From Sporosarcina ureae (GTDB lineage Bacteria; Bacillota; Bacilli; Bacillales_A; Planococcaceae), in the NCBI RefSeq assembly GCF_002082015.1, contig NZ_CP015109.1, positions 2,695,001 through 2,759,000 on the forward strand: a DNA stretch of 64,000 nucleotides, written 5' to 3'. Position 1 is the stretch's first letter; every line of letters starts with the position of its first letter. Shown here in pieces: positions 45,346-53,667 of the stretch. A program made the translations under genes and the position numbers. The notes beneath the pieces are model-generated. The model had not been told where the DNA came from. It saw only the letters and a list, made by a program, of their open reading frames with translations, and did no database searches.

Positions 45346-46797
45346 TTATTGGAAAAAGATATCATCACGATAGTTTTGTTTTAAGTCATTCTCTAAAAAG
45401 TCAAGGAAGCGAGAAGTTAACAATGCTGCCTGTGCTCTGGTCAATGGTTGCTTCGGATTGAAATAATTTTGTTCATTACCTTTTACCAATCCAAGTTCTG
45501 TTGCTACATAGACGCTATCTTTAGCCCATGCGGAGATCTTATAGTCATCCACGTAATGTGTTCTAAAGCCTGGGCTTGGTGCACGTCCTTCCATTCCGAG
45601 CGCTCGAACGAGAATAGCGATGGCTTGTACACGTGTAATCGGGCTGTCAGGCTCAAATAAATCTGGTGTCACTCCGTTAATAATTCCTTGCGCTACTGCA
45701 CTTTCGATATACATATAGTCAGGATCTTTTACGGAAAGATCTGTAAATATAGGAACACGGGGCACTCTACTTTTCTTTGGTTCTTCTAGAACACGTAGGT
45801 CCACCGCCTTTAAAATGCCAATGGTATATTGATAGCGCTGCATAGGTGTGTTTGGAGAGAAAAATTGAGAATTCTCATCGAAAATACCAAGTGAATATAG
45901 TTTTTCAATTGAATCTTTTGCTTGATGCCGACCAAGATCACGAAACTTGGGTACGATCAAGCGCTCTACCAATGGTAAATTCTTTTTCTGCAATTCTAGT
46001 TTCCCTTTACCTGCGCCAAAAGGAATATTATACGTATATTCGCTTACCATATCAGAAGAGCTGATTACGGAATGACCACCTGCAAAGCTTGCTAAGGTAG
46101 GGTCGAATGGTTCGTATACCATGATTCGAGATTTGCTATCAGAAGCTTTGCTTGTAATGAAAGCAGAACCTTTAGGTGTAACAATTTCCGAATCCATCAA
46201 CTGTGTTTCAGTAGCACCCCAGAAATTTTTATAGCCCATATTACGTCCATTTAAATGAACGGTAATGATATCTTCTGCTTTTGTTGAACCATCAACATAT
46301 TTATAGATTTTCCGGCCAACCATATTGCCTGAATAAAAAGTAGAAGCAGGTAGATTATCCGCGACCATTCCTTCCGAATACTGATAGTCAGCGAGTGTAT
46401 ACGTATCTTTACCGAATGTGACTTTCTCAGAATAGCTTTTGACCTCAAATTGAGAGGTAGTTTGGCCTTTACTTTCGTGCTCATTGACGTTGGCAACATA
46501 GTTTACGCTTCGTGTAAGTTTAGCATCTTTATACGTTGGATGATCTTGATCACCAGTCAACGTGAAGCGGTACGTTCGAGTAAGAGTATTTTTATTTTCT
46601 TTTTCTGTTGTGACTGCTTTTCCTGAAAATATAACAGGTTCACCTGTCAGAAAAAACACCTCGCTATACTCGTATTCATTCATCACACCGCCATTGACGT
46701 CAATTGGACTTGCCGAAGCAGGAGAGGTGTTCAGTGAAACTGTAAGTAGAATTATAGTGAATAGAATACTTGTACGTACTTTTGTGAAACACTTCAT
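45346..46797 (-). CDS. SLH-domain surface protein with unknown N-terminal domain
   Basis: 483 aa, ATG 46797 after GAGGGAGTC; 14 in-frame codons upstream precede that site. Signal peptide about 1-29 (SPASASP). Residues 30-300 form a beta-rich domain I do not recognise (GGVMNEYEYSEVFFLTGEPV, YTYNIPFGAGKGKLELQKKN). The C-terminal three SLH domains (about 300-470, for example GVTPDLFEPDSPITRVQAIA and YFNPKQPLTRAQAALLTSRF) anchor it to the wall. Middle gene of the operon, with a hairpin just before it. Confidence 0.88.
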   Translation of the reverse strand: MKCFTKVRTSILFTIILLTVSLNTSPASASPIDVNGGVMNEYEYSEVFFLTGEPVIFSGKAVTTEKENKNTLTRTYRFTLTGDQDHPTYKDAKLTRSVNYVANVNEHESKGQTTSQFEVKSYSEKVTFGKDTYTLADYQYSEGMVADNLPASTFYSGNMVGRKIYKYVDGSTKAEDIITVHLNGRNMGYKNFWGATETQLMDSEIVTPKGSAFITSKASDSKSRIMVYEPFDPTLASFAGGHSVISSSDMVSEYTYNIPFGAGKGKLELQKKNLPLVERLIVPKFRDLGRHQAKDSIEKLYSLGIFDENSQFFSPNTPMQRYQYTIGILKAVDLRVLEEPKKSRVPRVPIFTDLSVKDPDYMYIESAVAQGIINGVTPDLFEPDSPITRVQAIAILVRALGMEGRAPSPGFRTHYVDDYKISAWAKDSVYVATELGLVKGNEQNYFNPKQPLTRAQAALLTSRFLDFLENDLKQNYRDDIFFQ

Positions 46798-46816
46798 TTG
46801 TATGACTCCCTCTTTT

Positions 46817-46844
46817 AGGCAGTGAGAGGATTGTCTCACTGCCT
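46817..46844 (-). promoter_or_regulatory. Intercistronic hairpin inside the surface operon
   Basis: AGGCAGTGAGA and TCTCACTGCCT form a perfect 11-bp stem with a six-base loop between the first and second genes. No U-tract on the coding strand, so it probably tunes mRNA processing or translation. Confidence 0.6.
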
Positions 46845-46848
46845 GATT

Positions 46849-48516
46849 TTAATCAACTAAAATGATGGCTGCTTTTAGAATATTCTCAGCAACTATAAAT
46901 AATCTATCGTTAATTTCTAAATCACTTGGTTGGATCACTGCACCGTCTTTAATGAAGGTAGCTTGTTGGATATCCATTTTATTTATATTACCTTGTGTAT
47001 TCCAAGCACTTTTTGTCCATTTACTAACATTCCGTACATCGATACTAGTATGAATCGCCTTGTCGCTAGGGGTAGAATGTAGCTTAGATAGACGACCCAC
47101 TAATGTAATATTGGCAGGTGCCTTACTACCTTGTATTACATGAATAGCAGAAACTTCTTTATCTGATACATAGAAGTATCCATAATCATCAGTGTAGAAG
47201 CGTAAATCCATTTGAGGAACAAAAGTAATGAGTTTCTTGGAAAGCTCTTGCACTGCATACGTTTCATTATGGAAATCCAGATCCTGTTCTTTAATAGAAG
47301 ACCACACGTTATTCTTTAGTTCAGACGCATTTGACAGACGGAATGTATAGCCAAGTACTCCCGAGATTTTACCGAAGTAAATGGATTGATCAGATAAATT
47401 CGGACTGTCCAACCCATCATTGCTAATATGTATAATATTTGCGTACTGTGTTTTGATCGGACCCGATGCTGCGACAAAGGCTGTGCCATAAGCGCCTAAA
47501 GATTCTGGTGAGACTAACCGGCCGTTGCGGATCAGAATGGAACCACCGTGATAGCGGAACCGCTGTGAATCCATCAGACTAATTTCTTTTGTTTTTCCAT
47601 TAAAGCTTTTCAGTGGTTCGTAAAAAGTACGTTCTGCATTTTTTTGTATAATGATGCGTTCTACTTGTTCTTTGCCATGTTTATTTACAGTTGCCAGATA
47701 GACTTTTAAGTTTGCGTATTTGCGCAACTGATTGTGGGGAACTGGTTTATTTTCAAAGTAAATAGGCGTTTTAGCTGAGTAGTAATAGCTGGACGTGCTA
47801 TTCGCATGGTTTTCATACCAGTGCCAGTTTAAGAATTTTGTCTCATCACGCAAAATGATTTTGCGATTGATTGGATCGATTCGGTGAAGAGTTCCTTTAT
47901 ATACGCCAGCTACTTGAACACCGGGTTCTAAAATTTCTAACAGTGTAATGTAGTTGGAATTATAGACGGAGAACTTAATGTTGACACGATCTCCTTCATA
48001 TAAAGAGCTACTAGTTGTACGTTTACCTTTTTTAAAAAATTGAGTATCTGAATTAATATAGACATTTTTTACACGTCCATCATCTAATGTAATGGTTAGA
48101 CCTTTTCTGTTTCGGTCCATATACGTGACCATACCGCTATAGGCTTTACCGTTAGGCTCAATGACTGCTCCTGGCGTAGTTGTTTTACCGTGCAGTGTTT
48201 TTAAGTAGCGGTTTTGTACGTCGGCTTCTATTTTCATACCTAACTTAAACGCATCGATTTTAACGGCAATAGTGTCTACGGATAATCTTGTGTACCGGTC
48301 AATTGAATAAGTTGCAGTATGTCCTGCATCATTTTTGATTGTAATACTGCGTAATTCTTTCTTAGTAGTATCTTGCTCTACTACTTCATCATAGTTGGCC
48401 TTAACAAATGTGCCGGTAATCCGTGCGCTTGCTTCTGCTAAGTTTGCGGCACCCAAGAGACATCCGATGATGATCACTATGCTCCATGTATAAATAGCAA
48501 ACCATTTCTTAATCAT
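46849..48516 (-). CDS. Secreted beta-repeat protein, first gene of the surface operon
   Basis: 555 aa. ATG 48516 after GGAGGTGG; GTG 48528 overlaps that site. Signal peptide about 1-30 (AANLAEASA). No SLH or catalytic motif. The body seems built from repeated beta modules of the form G-hydrophobic-hydrophobic-x-hydrophobic-D...K-x-hydrophobic-T-hydrophobic-x-D-G, for example SGMVTYMDRNRKGLTITLDD and GTLHRIDPINRKIILRDE, resembling DUF5666-like repeats. Unknown function. Genomic context points to a role in S-layer or wall assembly with its two SLH partners. Confidence 0.8.
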   Translation of the reverse strand: MIKKWFAIYTWSIVIIIGCLLGAANLAEASARITGTFVKANYDEVVEQDTTKKELRSITIKNDAGHTATYSIDRYTRLSVDTIAVKIDAFKLGMKIEADVQNRYLKTLHGKTTTPGAVIEPNGKAYSGMVTYMDRNRKGLTITLDDGRVKNVYINSDTQFFKKGKRTTSSSLYEGDRVNIKFSVYNSNYITLLEILEPGVQVAGVYKGTLHRIDPINRKIILRDETKFLNWHWYENHANSTSSYYYSAKTPIYFENKPVPHNQLRKYANLKVYLATVNKHGKEQVERIIIQKNAERTFYEPLKSFNGKTKEISLMDSQRFRYHGGSILIRNGRLVSPESLGAYGTAFVAASGPIKTQYANIIHISNDGLDSPNLSDQSIYFGKISGVLGYTFRLSNASELKNNVWSSIKEQDLDFHNETYAVQELSKKLITFVPQMDLRFYTDDYGYFYVSDKEVSAIHVIQGSKAPANITLVGRLSKLHSTPSDKAIHTSIDVRNVSKWTKSAWNTQGNINKMDIQQATFIKDGAVIQPSDLEINDRLFIVAENILKAAIILVD

Positions 48517-48721
48517 TACTTGTTCCACCTCCGAGTAGTATTATACAAATTCTATATCGGTCAATTAAAATAGAAGTAAAGAAAAAGACTCACATTCGAT
48601 TATAGTCCCTTTGTTATGTAACTGTTTGAAAGTACGTTGCCTATTATCGAATTCTTTGTCAAGGTTTTACAGATATGATAGGATACGAAATATAGTGAAC
48701 AAAAGAAAGGGTCGGTTTATC

Positions 48722-49135
48722 ATGAAAAAAAGACAGATACTAGCTCCGCTTAGTCTATCACTTCTACTATTAGGAGCATGTAACGCAGATACTGAAAATG
48801 AAACAGATGTGGACAAAGAACAAACCGAACCCACTGAAAATGTTGTGAAAGAACCTGTAGATAAATCTGATACAACAACTTCTAATGATGAGTTAAAAGA
48901 AGAGTTTGAAAAAGAAGAAGGCGTATCGGAAGTAAGTTTGATCATTACTGAAGATGCAGGTGGTTTCGTCTTACTAGACTTTGAAGTGACAGAGGACATG
49001 AAAAAAGAAGAAGCTGAGAAAATTAGTAAAAGGTACTACGAACGTCTTGAAAAAGAGTATCCGAAACATAGTATTGATATCCAAGCACGTAAAAGTGGAG
49101 AAACATTCGTACAAGAAACAAAAGAAGTCAAATAA
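48722..49135 (+). CDS. Small lipoprotein
   Basis: 137 aa, ATG 48722; the open frame from 48611 is upstream leader. A lipobox LLLLGAC places the modified Cys at residue 20. An acidic, Thr/Glu-rich linker (about 22-65) leads to a small folded domain (about 68-137: GVSEVSLIITEDAGGFVLLD, KKEEAEKISKRYYERLEKEY). It is probably an exported lipoprotein on the outer membrane-facing leaflet. No recognised family or operon partner. Confidence 0.8.
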   Translation: MKKRQILAPLSLSLLLLGACNADTENETDVDKEQTEPTENVVKEPVDKSDTTTSNDELKEEFEKEEGVSEVSLIITEDAGGFVLLDFEVTEDMKKEEAEKISKRYYERLEKEYPKHSIDIQARKSGETFVQETKEVK

Positions 49136-49147
49136 TGAACGTAGAAA

Positions 49148-49175
49148 TACCGTCCTGTCAAAGGGCGGTATTTTT
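49148..49175 (+). terminator. Terminator of the lipoprotein gene
   Basis: TACCGTCCT and AGGGCGGTA pair, followed by TTTTT. Confidence 0.85.
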
Positions 49176-49329
49176 ATCGTTACATCGTATAGTTTTGATG
49201 TGTGCTTTGCATCAAATGATGGTAAATTTAAAATGTAGTAAGTAAATTAGGAAGTAATCATTGTCATGATGGGTTGGACACGAATCATTGCGATATACTA
49301 ATTAAAATCCATAGAGAGTGGGGAATTCA

Positions 49330-49914
49330 TTGGGGAAAAAGACAGCGATAGTGCATTCAGCTATAGAGGTATTTCAAGAGCAAGGAATTGAGAAAACAAA
49401 AATCTCTGATATCGTCAAGCGTGCAGGAATCGCACAAGGGACGTTTTATTTATACTTTCCTTCAAAATTATCTCTTATGCCTGCAATTGCGGAAGTGATG
49501 GTCATGAAAACAATTGAAATTGTAAAACTAACGGTTGATGATGAAGCTGCGTATCCGCAACAGTTTGAACAAATGGTAGATGCAATCTTTAAAGTGAACA
49601 AAGAGTATTATGAAATATTGGCCGTCATTTATTCAGGGCTAGCTTCGACAGAACATATTCGCGAGTGGGAATCTGTCTACGCGCCATTTTATGAATGGAT
49701 TAGCGAAAAACTTGAAGCTGCCAAAACAGCAGGGGCGGTTCGTCAATCGATCAAACCTGAACGGACAGCAAAAATTATTATTGGGCTCATTGAATCAGCG
49801 GCCGAGCAAGTATTCCTTTATGCTCAACATGATGAAAGTGAAGCAGATCGACAGAAAGAAGAAGTTTTGGATTTTATGTCTCATGCACTGCAATCTCAAA
49901 CAACGAAAGGTTAA
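49330..49914 (+). CDS. TetR family repressor (YvdT-like)
   Basis: 194 aa, TTG 49330 after GAGTGGGG. HTH (about 22-45: TKISDIVKRAGIAQGTFYLY) in the usual TetR layout, with a helical ligand domain after it. It lies directly before a paired SMR exporter operon, the same order as yvdT-yvdS-yvdR of B. subtilis. It likely represses that pair and itself and responds to a cationic compound. The stop codon lies in a 10-bp inverted repeat. Confidence 0.9.
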   Translation: MGKKTAIVHSAIEVFQEQGIEKTKISDIVKRAGIAQGTFYLYFPSKLSLMPAIAEVMVMKTIEIVKLTVDDEAAYPQQFEQMVDAIFKVNKEYYEILAVIYSGLASTEHIREWESVYAPFYEWISEKLEAAKTAGAVRQSIKPERTAKIIIGLIESAAEQVFLYAQHDESEADRQKEEVLDFMSHALQSQTTKG

Positions 49915-49935
49915 CATAGCAAATTGTTAACCTTT
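49906..49935 (+). terminator. Hairpin across the tetR stop codon
   Basis: AAAGGTTAAC and GTTAACCTTT pair perfectly with a ten-base loop. The T-tail is weak; partial termination or attenuation between tetR and the SMR genes is likely. Confidence 0.6.
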
Positions 49936-49945
49936 ATGATAAAAT

Positions 49946-49963
49946 GAATGATAGTCAGTCATA
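49946..49963. promoter_or_regulatory. Imperfect palindrome before the SMR pair
   Basis: ATGATAGTCAGTCAT matches its own complement at the outer four bases and some inner ones. Possible TetR operator, 32 bases before the first SMR start. Confidence 0.35.
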
Positions 49964-49994
49964 ATGAATGAGGAACGAAATTGGAGCGGATCGT

Positions 49995-50381
49995 ATGAAT
50001 AAAGCATGGCTATATGTCGCATTAACCAGCTTTTTTGAGTTAGTGTGGATTTTTGGATTTAACACAGCAACTCACTGGTGGCACTGGATATTTATCATAG
50101 GTTTTATATTTGTGGATTTTCATTACCTTACCAAAGCTTGCGAGAGTCTACCGACGGGAACGGTCTATGCAATATTTGCTGGAATCGGAACGGTAGGTAC
50201 ATCGTTAATGGATGTCATGTTCTTTGGTGAACATATTAGTATAGGCAAAATCTTTTTCATCTTCCTTCTAGTGATTGGAGTAGCAGGATTAAAGATTGCG
50301 GACGGACAGGATGAAAAGAAAGCGCTGGAGGGAGTGAAGAACGATGGGTTGGATTCTAGTATTCTTGGCAGCTCTAAGTGA
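49995..50381 (+). CDS. SMR efflux protein, subunit 1 (YvdS-like)
   Basis: 128 aa, ATG 49995 after TTGGAGCGG; nine in-frame codons upstream lie before that site. Four membrane helices of the small multidrug resistance family, with the essential Glu in helix 1 (ALTSFFELVWIFGF) and GTVYAIFAGIGTVGTSLMD in helix 3. The C-terminal tail extends beyond the normal 105-110 aa because it overlaps the next gene by 38 bases. It likely forms a heterodimer with the next protein and exports cations such as guanidinium or quaternary amines. Confidence 0.92.
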   Translation: MNKAWLYVALTSFFELVWIFGFNTATHWWHWIFIIGFIFVDFHYLTKACESLPTGTVYAIFAGIGTVGTSLMDVMFFGEHISIGKIFFIFLLVIGVAGLKIADGQDEKKALEGVKNDGLDSSILGSSK

Positions 50382-50658
50382 GTTTGCCGGTGTCATAGGG
50401 TTGAAGAAATTTAGTGAGAAAAAGACCTGGGTTAACGGTTTGCTATATTACGGAGGATTCGGTACCGCGTTCTTCTTTCTATATAACTCCTTTAAGTACT
50501 TGCAGGTGAGTACAGCGTATGCTGTATGGATTGGTATAGGTACGGCTGGGGCTGTACTGATCAATATGTTATTCTTCGGTGAATCGAAGAGTACAGGTAG
50601 AGTAGTGAGCCTTATACTCATCGTCATTGGTGTAGTTGGACTCAAAGCATTATCATAA
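50344..50658 (+). CDS. SMR efflux protein, subunit 2 (YvdR-like)
   Basis: 104 aa, ATG 50344 after GGAGGGAGTG, overlapping the first SMR gene in another frame, so translation is coupled. Four helices, essential Glu in LAALSEFAGVIGLKKFS and STAYAVWIGIGTAGAVLINM. Paired SMR genes usually encode two halves with opposite membrane orientation. Substrate not determinable. No ykkC-type guanidine riboswitch is present, so control is by TetR. Confidence 0.92.
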   Translation: MGWILVFLAALSEFAGVIGLKKFSEKKTWVNGLLYYGGFGTAFFFLYNSFKYLQVSTAYAVWIGIGTAGAVLINMLFFGESKSTGRVVSLILIVIGVVGLKALS

Positions 50659-50699
50659 AATGCAACATCTTTAATTGATGGAGAAATACTTATGGAATG

Positions 50700-50742
50700 G
50701 AAAACGGACATGCCTATGGAGAAAGGGCATGTCCGTTTTATT
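50700..50742. terminator. Bidirectional terminator between SMR pair and sda
   Basis: AAAACGGACATGCC and GGCATGTCCGTTTT pair perfectly; T-run on the + side, A-run on the left for minus. Confidence 0.9.
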
Positions 50743-50754
50743 GTATCCGAAAGA

Positions 50755-50892
50755 TCAGCTACTGAGTTTTATCGATTCCAAGGCACGTTTACGTATCTCG
50801 CGTTCTAACAGTTGAATGAACTCCAGACTTAGTTGATATTTTTGAGCCTGTTGATAGGAATAGAGCAACAATTGATCCGATAAATGTGGCAC
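50755..50892 (-). CDS. sda: Sda, sporulation kinase inhibitor
   Basis: 45 aa, GTG 50892 after AAAGGAGGCGG, too short for ordinary ORF lists. The text LSDQLLLYSYQQAQKYQL and FIQLLEREIRKRALESI matches the Sda helical hairpin (B. subtilis Sda: LSDELLIESYFKA and FIELIENEIKRRSL). Sda binds the sporulation histidine kinase and blocks Spo0A activation when DNA replication or integrity is disturbed. LexA-like and DnaA-like sites upstream agree with that. It implies the organism sporulates. Confidence 0.92.
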   Translation of the reverse strand: MPHLSDQLLLYSYQQAQKYQLSLEFIQLLEREIRKRALESIKLSS

Positions 50893-50985
50893 AGTAGAAC
50901 CGCCTCCTTTAGGATGAATAGATTGTAATCAGTCTGCATGCTTCTCTCTAGATGTTATCTCTTACTTTACCAAAAGAATCTGGAA

Positions 50986-50999
50986 AGAACAAGCGTTCG
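50986..50999. promoter_or_regulatory. LexA (SOS) box upstream of sda
   Basis: GAACAAGCGTTC is a perfect GAAC-N4-GTTC palindrome in the Gram-positive LexA form (minus strand CGAACGCTTGTTCT). It is 94 bases upstream of the sda start. Confidence 0.65.
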
Positions 51000-51001
51000 A
51001 A

Positions 51002-51099
51002 TTGTCCACAATGCTGGTGGGTAAGCTGTGGGTAATATGTGAATGGTATACAGAAACTGCCAAGATATGCGGTGGATAATGTGTATAGAGTTATGAACA
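51002..51099. promoter_or_regulatory. DnaA-box cluster upstream of sda
   Basis: TTGTCCACA (51002-51010), TTACCCACA on minus (51027-51035) and TTATCCACC on minus (51071-51079) each differ from TTATCCACA by one base. TTACCCACC (minus, 51016-51024) and TTATGAACA (51091-51099) differ by two. In B. subtilis DnaA acts on sda through such sites. Confidence 0.7.
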
Positions 51100-51500
51100 A
51101 AATATAAATGTCGAATACTGTCGAGCGAAACTTGTCATAGAATGACTCGTACTCTATATATTGACTGAATACATATCGTTTTCTTGAACAGGATTTTTCA
51201 TCTGCACTAATTGATATGTAAGTAGAGGAGAAAGTTGTAATAAATCAAAACGGAAAATCTAGTCCATTCATATAAAAAATGAATCTAGACAGAATGTTTA
51301 ATAAAGCTTCTATCTTCGCCTTCTATCTATGTAGTGAGGATATGATCTTTGTTTTTCATTACTTAATGAAAGAAATGGAGTCAAAAGCAAAAATAATTTT
51401 TATGTATTTCGATATGCAATATATCGCTGTATGTCGCGCGTGTAAGCGTATTCAGATGTTTTAAATTAGTCACAATTGGCGAAAAACTTTAAAAATACGG
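51100..51500. other. AT-rich intergenic region before ilvD
   Basis: No credible gene. A 61-codon open frame at 51279 lacks a ribosome site and has odd composition. Confidence 0.5.
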
Positions 51501-51529
51501 TTGACCTTTATTCGTTTACAAGATATGAT
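51501..51529 (+). promoter_or_regulatory. ilvD promoter
   Basis: TTGACC (51501-51506) and TATGAT (51524-51529) with 17-base spacing. Confidence 0.8.
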
Positions 51530-51566
51530 TACAGCAATCTAGTTCATAGCGGTGAACAATTCACTA

Positions 51567-51581
51567 GCTGTTCAGAATATT
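51567..51581. promoter_or_regulatory. CodY-like box downstream of the ilvD promoter
   Basis: GCTGTTCAGAATATT matches AATTTTCWGAAAATT at 11 of 15 positions, including the TTCAGAA core. Its place about 30-45 bases into the transcript suits roadblock repression when branched-chain amino acids are plentiful. Confidence 0.55.
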
Positions 51582-51644
51582 CAACTGAATGCAATTAATG
51601 TAATTAGCAATTGATTCGTTCAATTAGTTTAGGAGAGATTGCAA

Positions 51645-53312
51645 ATGAGAAGTGACATGATTAAAAAAGGAATCGATCGTGCACCACACCGTAGCTTACT
51701 ATATGCAGCTGGTGTTAAAACGAAAGATATGAATAAACCATTTATTGGAGTGTGTAACTCCTATATAGATATCATCCCAGGACATATGCATTTGAACAAG
51801 TTCGCCGAAGTAGTTAAAGAAGCGATTTGGGAAGCGGGCGGCGTGCCGTTCGAATTTAACACTATTGGTGTAGATGACGGAATTGCAATGGGGCATATCG
51901 GTATGCGTTATTCATTGCCGAGTCGTGAGTTAATAGCAGACTCAGCAGAAACAGTTATTAATGCGCACTGGTTTGACGGAGTCTTCTATATACCAAACTG
52001 TGACAAAATCACACCAGGTATGCTGATGGCCGCTGTTCGAACAAACGTCCCTTCGGTATTCGTTTCCGGTGGGCCGATGGAAGCAGGCGTTTCCGCAACA
52101 GGCGATGTCCTTTCATTAACATCTGTGTTTGAAGGTGTGGGAGCTTACAAAAGCGGTAAGATGTCGGCTGAAACATTACTCGACATTGAACAGAATGCTT
52201 GTCCTTCATGCGGATCCTGTTCGGGAATGTTCACAGCGAACTCCATGAACTCATTAATGGAAATGCTCGGTATGGCTCTTCCAGGAAATGCGACAATTCT
52301 TGCTACATCCGATGATCGTCATCGACTCATCAAAGATGCAGCGAAACATTTAATGAATTGTATCGAAAAAGATATTAAACCGCGTGACATCATTACGAAA
52401 GAAACAATCGACGATGCATTTGCACTTGATATGGCAATGGGTGGTTCGACTAATACAGTCCTTCACACATTGGCGATCGCTCACGAAGCAGAAATTGATT
52501 ACAATATTGAAGACGTTAACGAGGTAGCAAAACGAGTACCATACTTAGCTAAAATCATGCCAGCGTCTGATTATTCAATGGATGACATTGAAAAATCCGG
52601 CGGTGTGAGCGCAATTATCAATGAATTGTGTAAAATTGATGGTGCGATGCACAATGATCGAATGACCATCACAGGCAAGACGATTGCAGAAGATGTCGCA
52701 GGTCATGAGATTACAAATACAGATGTCATACGAACGAAAGATAATCCATATAGTCCAGTAGGTGGCTTGTCCATTCTGTTTGGTAATATCGCACCTGAAG
52801 GTTCTGTTATTAAAGTAGGTGCAGTTGATCCTTCTATCAAGGAGTTCAGAGGAGAAGCAATTGTCTTTAACTCACAGGAAGAAGCCCAAGAAAATATTGA
52901 TAATGACACAGTAAAAGCAGGCCACGTCGTTGTCATTCGATATGAAGGACCTAAAGGTGGACCGGGAATGCCAGAAATGCTGGCACCGACCTCTGCAATT
53001 ATGGGGAAAGGGCTTGGTAAGGAAGTTGCTTTAATTACCGACGGTCGTTTCTCTGGGGCATCACGAGGTATATCCATTGGCCATATCTCACCAGAAGCAG
53101 CATCCGGTGGACCGATTTCGCTTGTAGAGAATGGAGATATTATCGAAATTGATCTAACAAACCGTACGATCGAACTGATGGTATCCGATGAAGTTCTTGC
53201 AGAGCGCCGTCATGCACTGGAACCATTCGAACCTAAAATTAAAAAAGGATATCTTGCTAGATATTCTCAACTAGTCACTTCAGCCAGTACTGGTGGAGTC
53301 ATGAAAATTTAA
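51645..53312 (+). CDS. ilvD: Dihydroxy-acid dehydratase
   Basis: 555 aa, ATG 51645 after AGGAGAGAT (an in-frame TTG at 51639 is too close). It dehydrates 2,3-dihydroxy-isovalerate and -methylvalerate to the 2-keto acids of valine and isoleucine. Fe-S ligand motifs are [10 protein letters not shown] and [19 protein letters not shown]; the C-terminal substrate region is [20 protein letters not shown]. It lies first in the ilv-leu block but is separated from ilvB by a T-box leader. Confidence 0.97.
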   Translation: MRSDMIKKGIDRAPHRSLLYAAGVKTKDMNKPFIGVCNSYIDIIPGHMHLNKFAEVVKEAIWEAGGVPFEFNTIGVDDGIAMGHIGMRYSLPSRELIADSAETVINAHWFDGVFYIPNCDKITPGMLMAAVRTNVPSVFVSGGPMEAGVSATGDVLSLTSVFEGVGAYKSGKMSAETLLDIEQNACPSCGSCSGMFTANSMNSLMEMLGMALPGNATILATSDDRHRLIKDAAKHLMNCIEKDIKPRDIITKETIDDAFALDMAMGGSTNTVLHTLAIAHEAEIDYNIEDVNEVAKRVPYLAKIMPASDYSMDDIEKSGGVSAIINELCKIDGAMHNDRMTITGKTIAEDVAGHEITNTDVIRTKDNPYSPVGGLSILFGNIAPEGSVIKVGAVDPSIKEFRGEAIVFNSQEEAQENIDNDTVKAGHVVVIRYEGPKGGPGMPEMLAPTSAIMGKGLGKEVALITDGRFSGASRGISIGHISPEAASGGPISLVENGDIIEIDLTNRTIELMVSDEVLAERRHALEPFEPKIKKGYLARYSQLVTSASTGGVMKI

Positions 53313-53339
53313 TATACAAAACGTTGATGAGGTTAAAGT

Positions 53340-53610
53340 AGATAGAGAATGTATTCACAGAGAGCCGGCGGTGCTGCGAGCCGGTAATACAGCTATTTGC
53401 GACATCCCCTCGGAGTGGATTGCTAAAAGGTATACCGACTAGGCAGTCTCGGGCTCGATATTCGGGCTCGTTAGCAATGAGAAAGTACGGCTTTGGCTTG
53501 CTTTTTCGTAAGGTGACAAACGTCACGAACTAGGGTGGTACCATGAAAGCTTTTTCATCCCTATGTAAAGAGAGTAGATTTCTTTGCGTGGGATGAGAAG
53601 GTTTTTTTTT
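53340..53610 (+). promoter_or_regulatory. T-box leader of ilvB-leuD
   Basis: The T-box core AGGGTGGTACC lies at 53532-53542. A terminator stem (CTTTTTCATCCC with GGGATGAGAAGG) ends in nine T's at 53602-53610; the core can pair in the competing antiterminator. Stem I starts near 53340. Specifier candidates are AUC (53404-53406, Ile) and CUC (53409-53411, Leu); I cannot decide. Uncharged tRNA should permit read-through into ilvB. Confidence 0.9.
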
Positions 53611-53667
53611 AGGGGAAAACGTCATTGGCTACTATATATGGATGAAAATTGTAAGGAGGAGTTCAGT

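Noticed and set aside
49915..49994. ykkC-type guanidine riboswitch before the SMR pair
   Set aside because: The gap is about 80 bases and lacks the ACGR-type conserved elements.
51279..51464. 61-codon open frame before ilvD
   Set aside because: No ribosome site, AT-driven composition, overlaps no conserved pattern.
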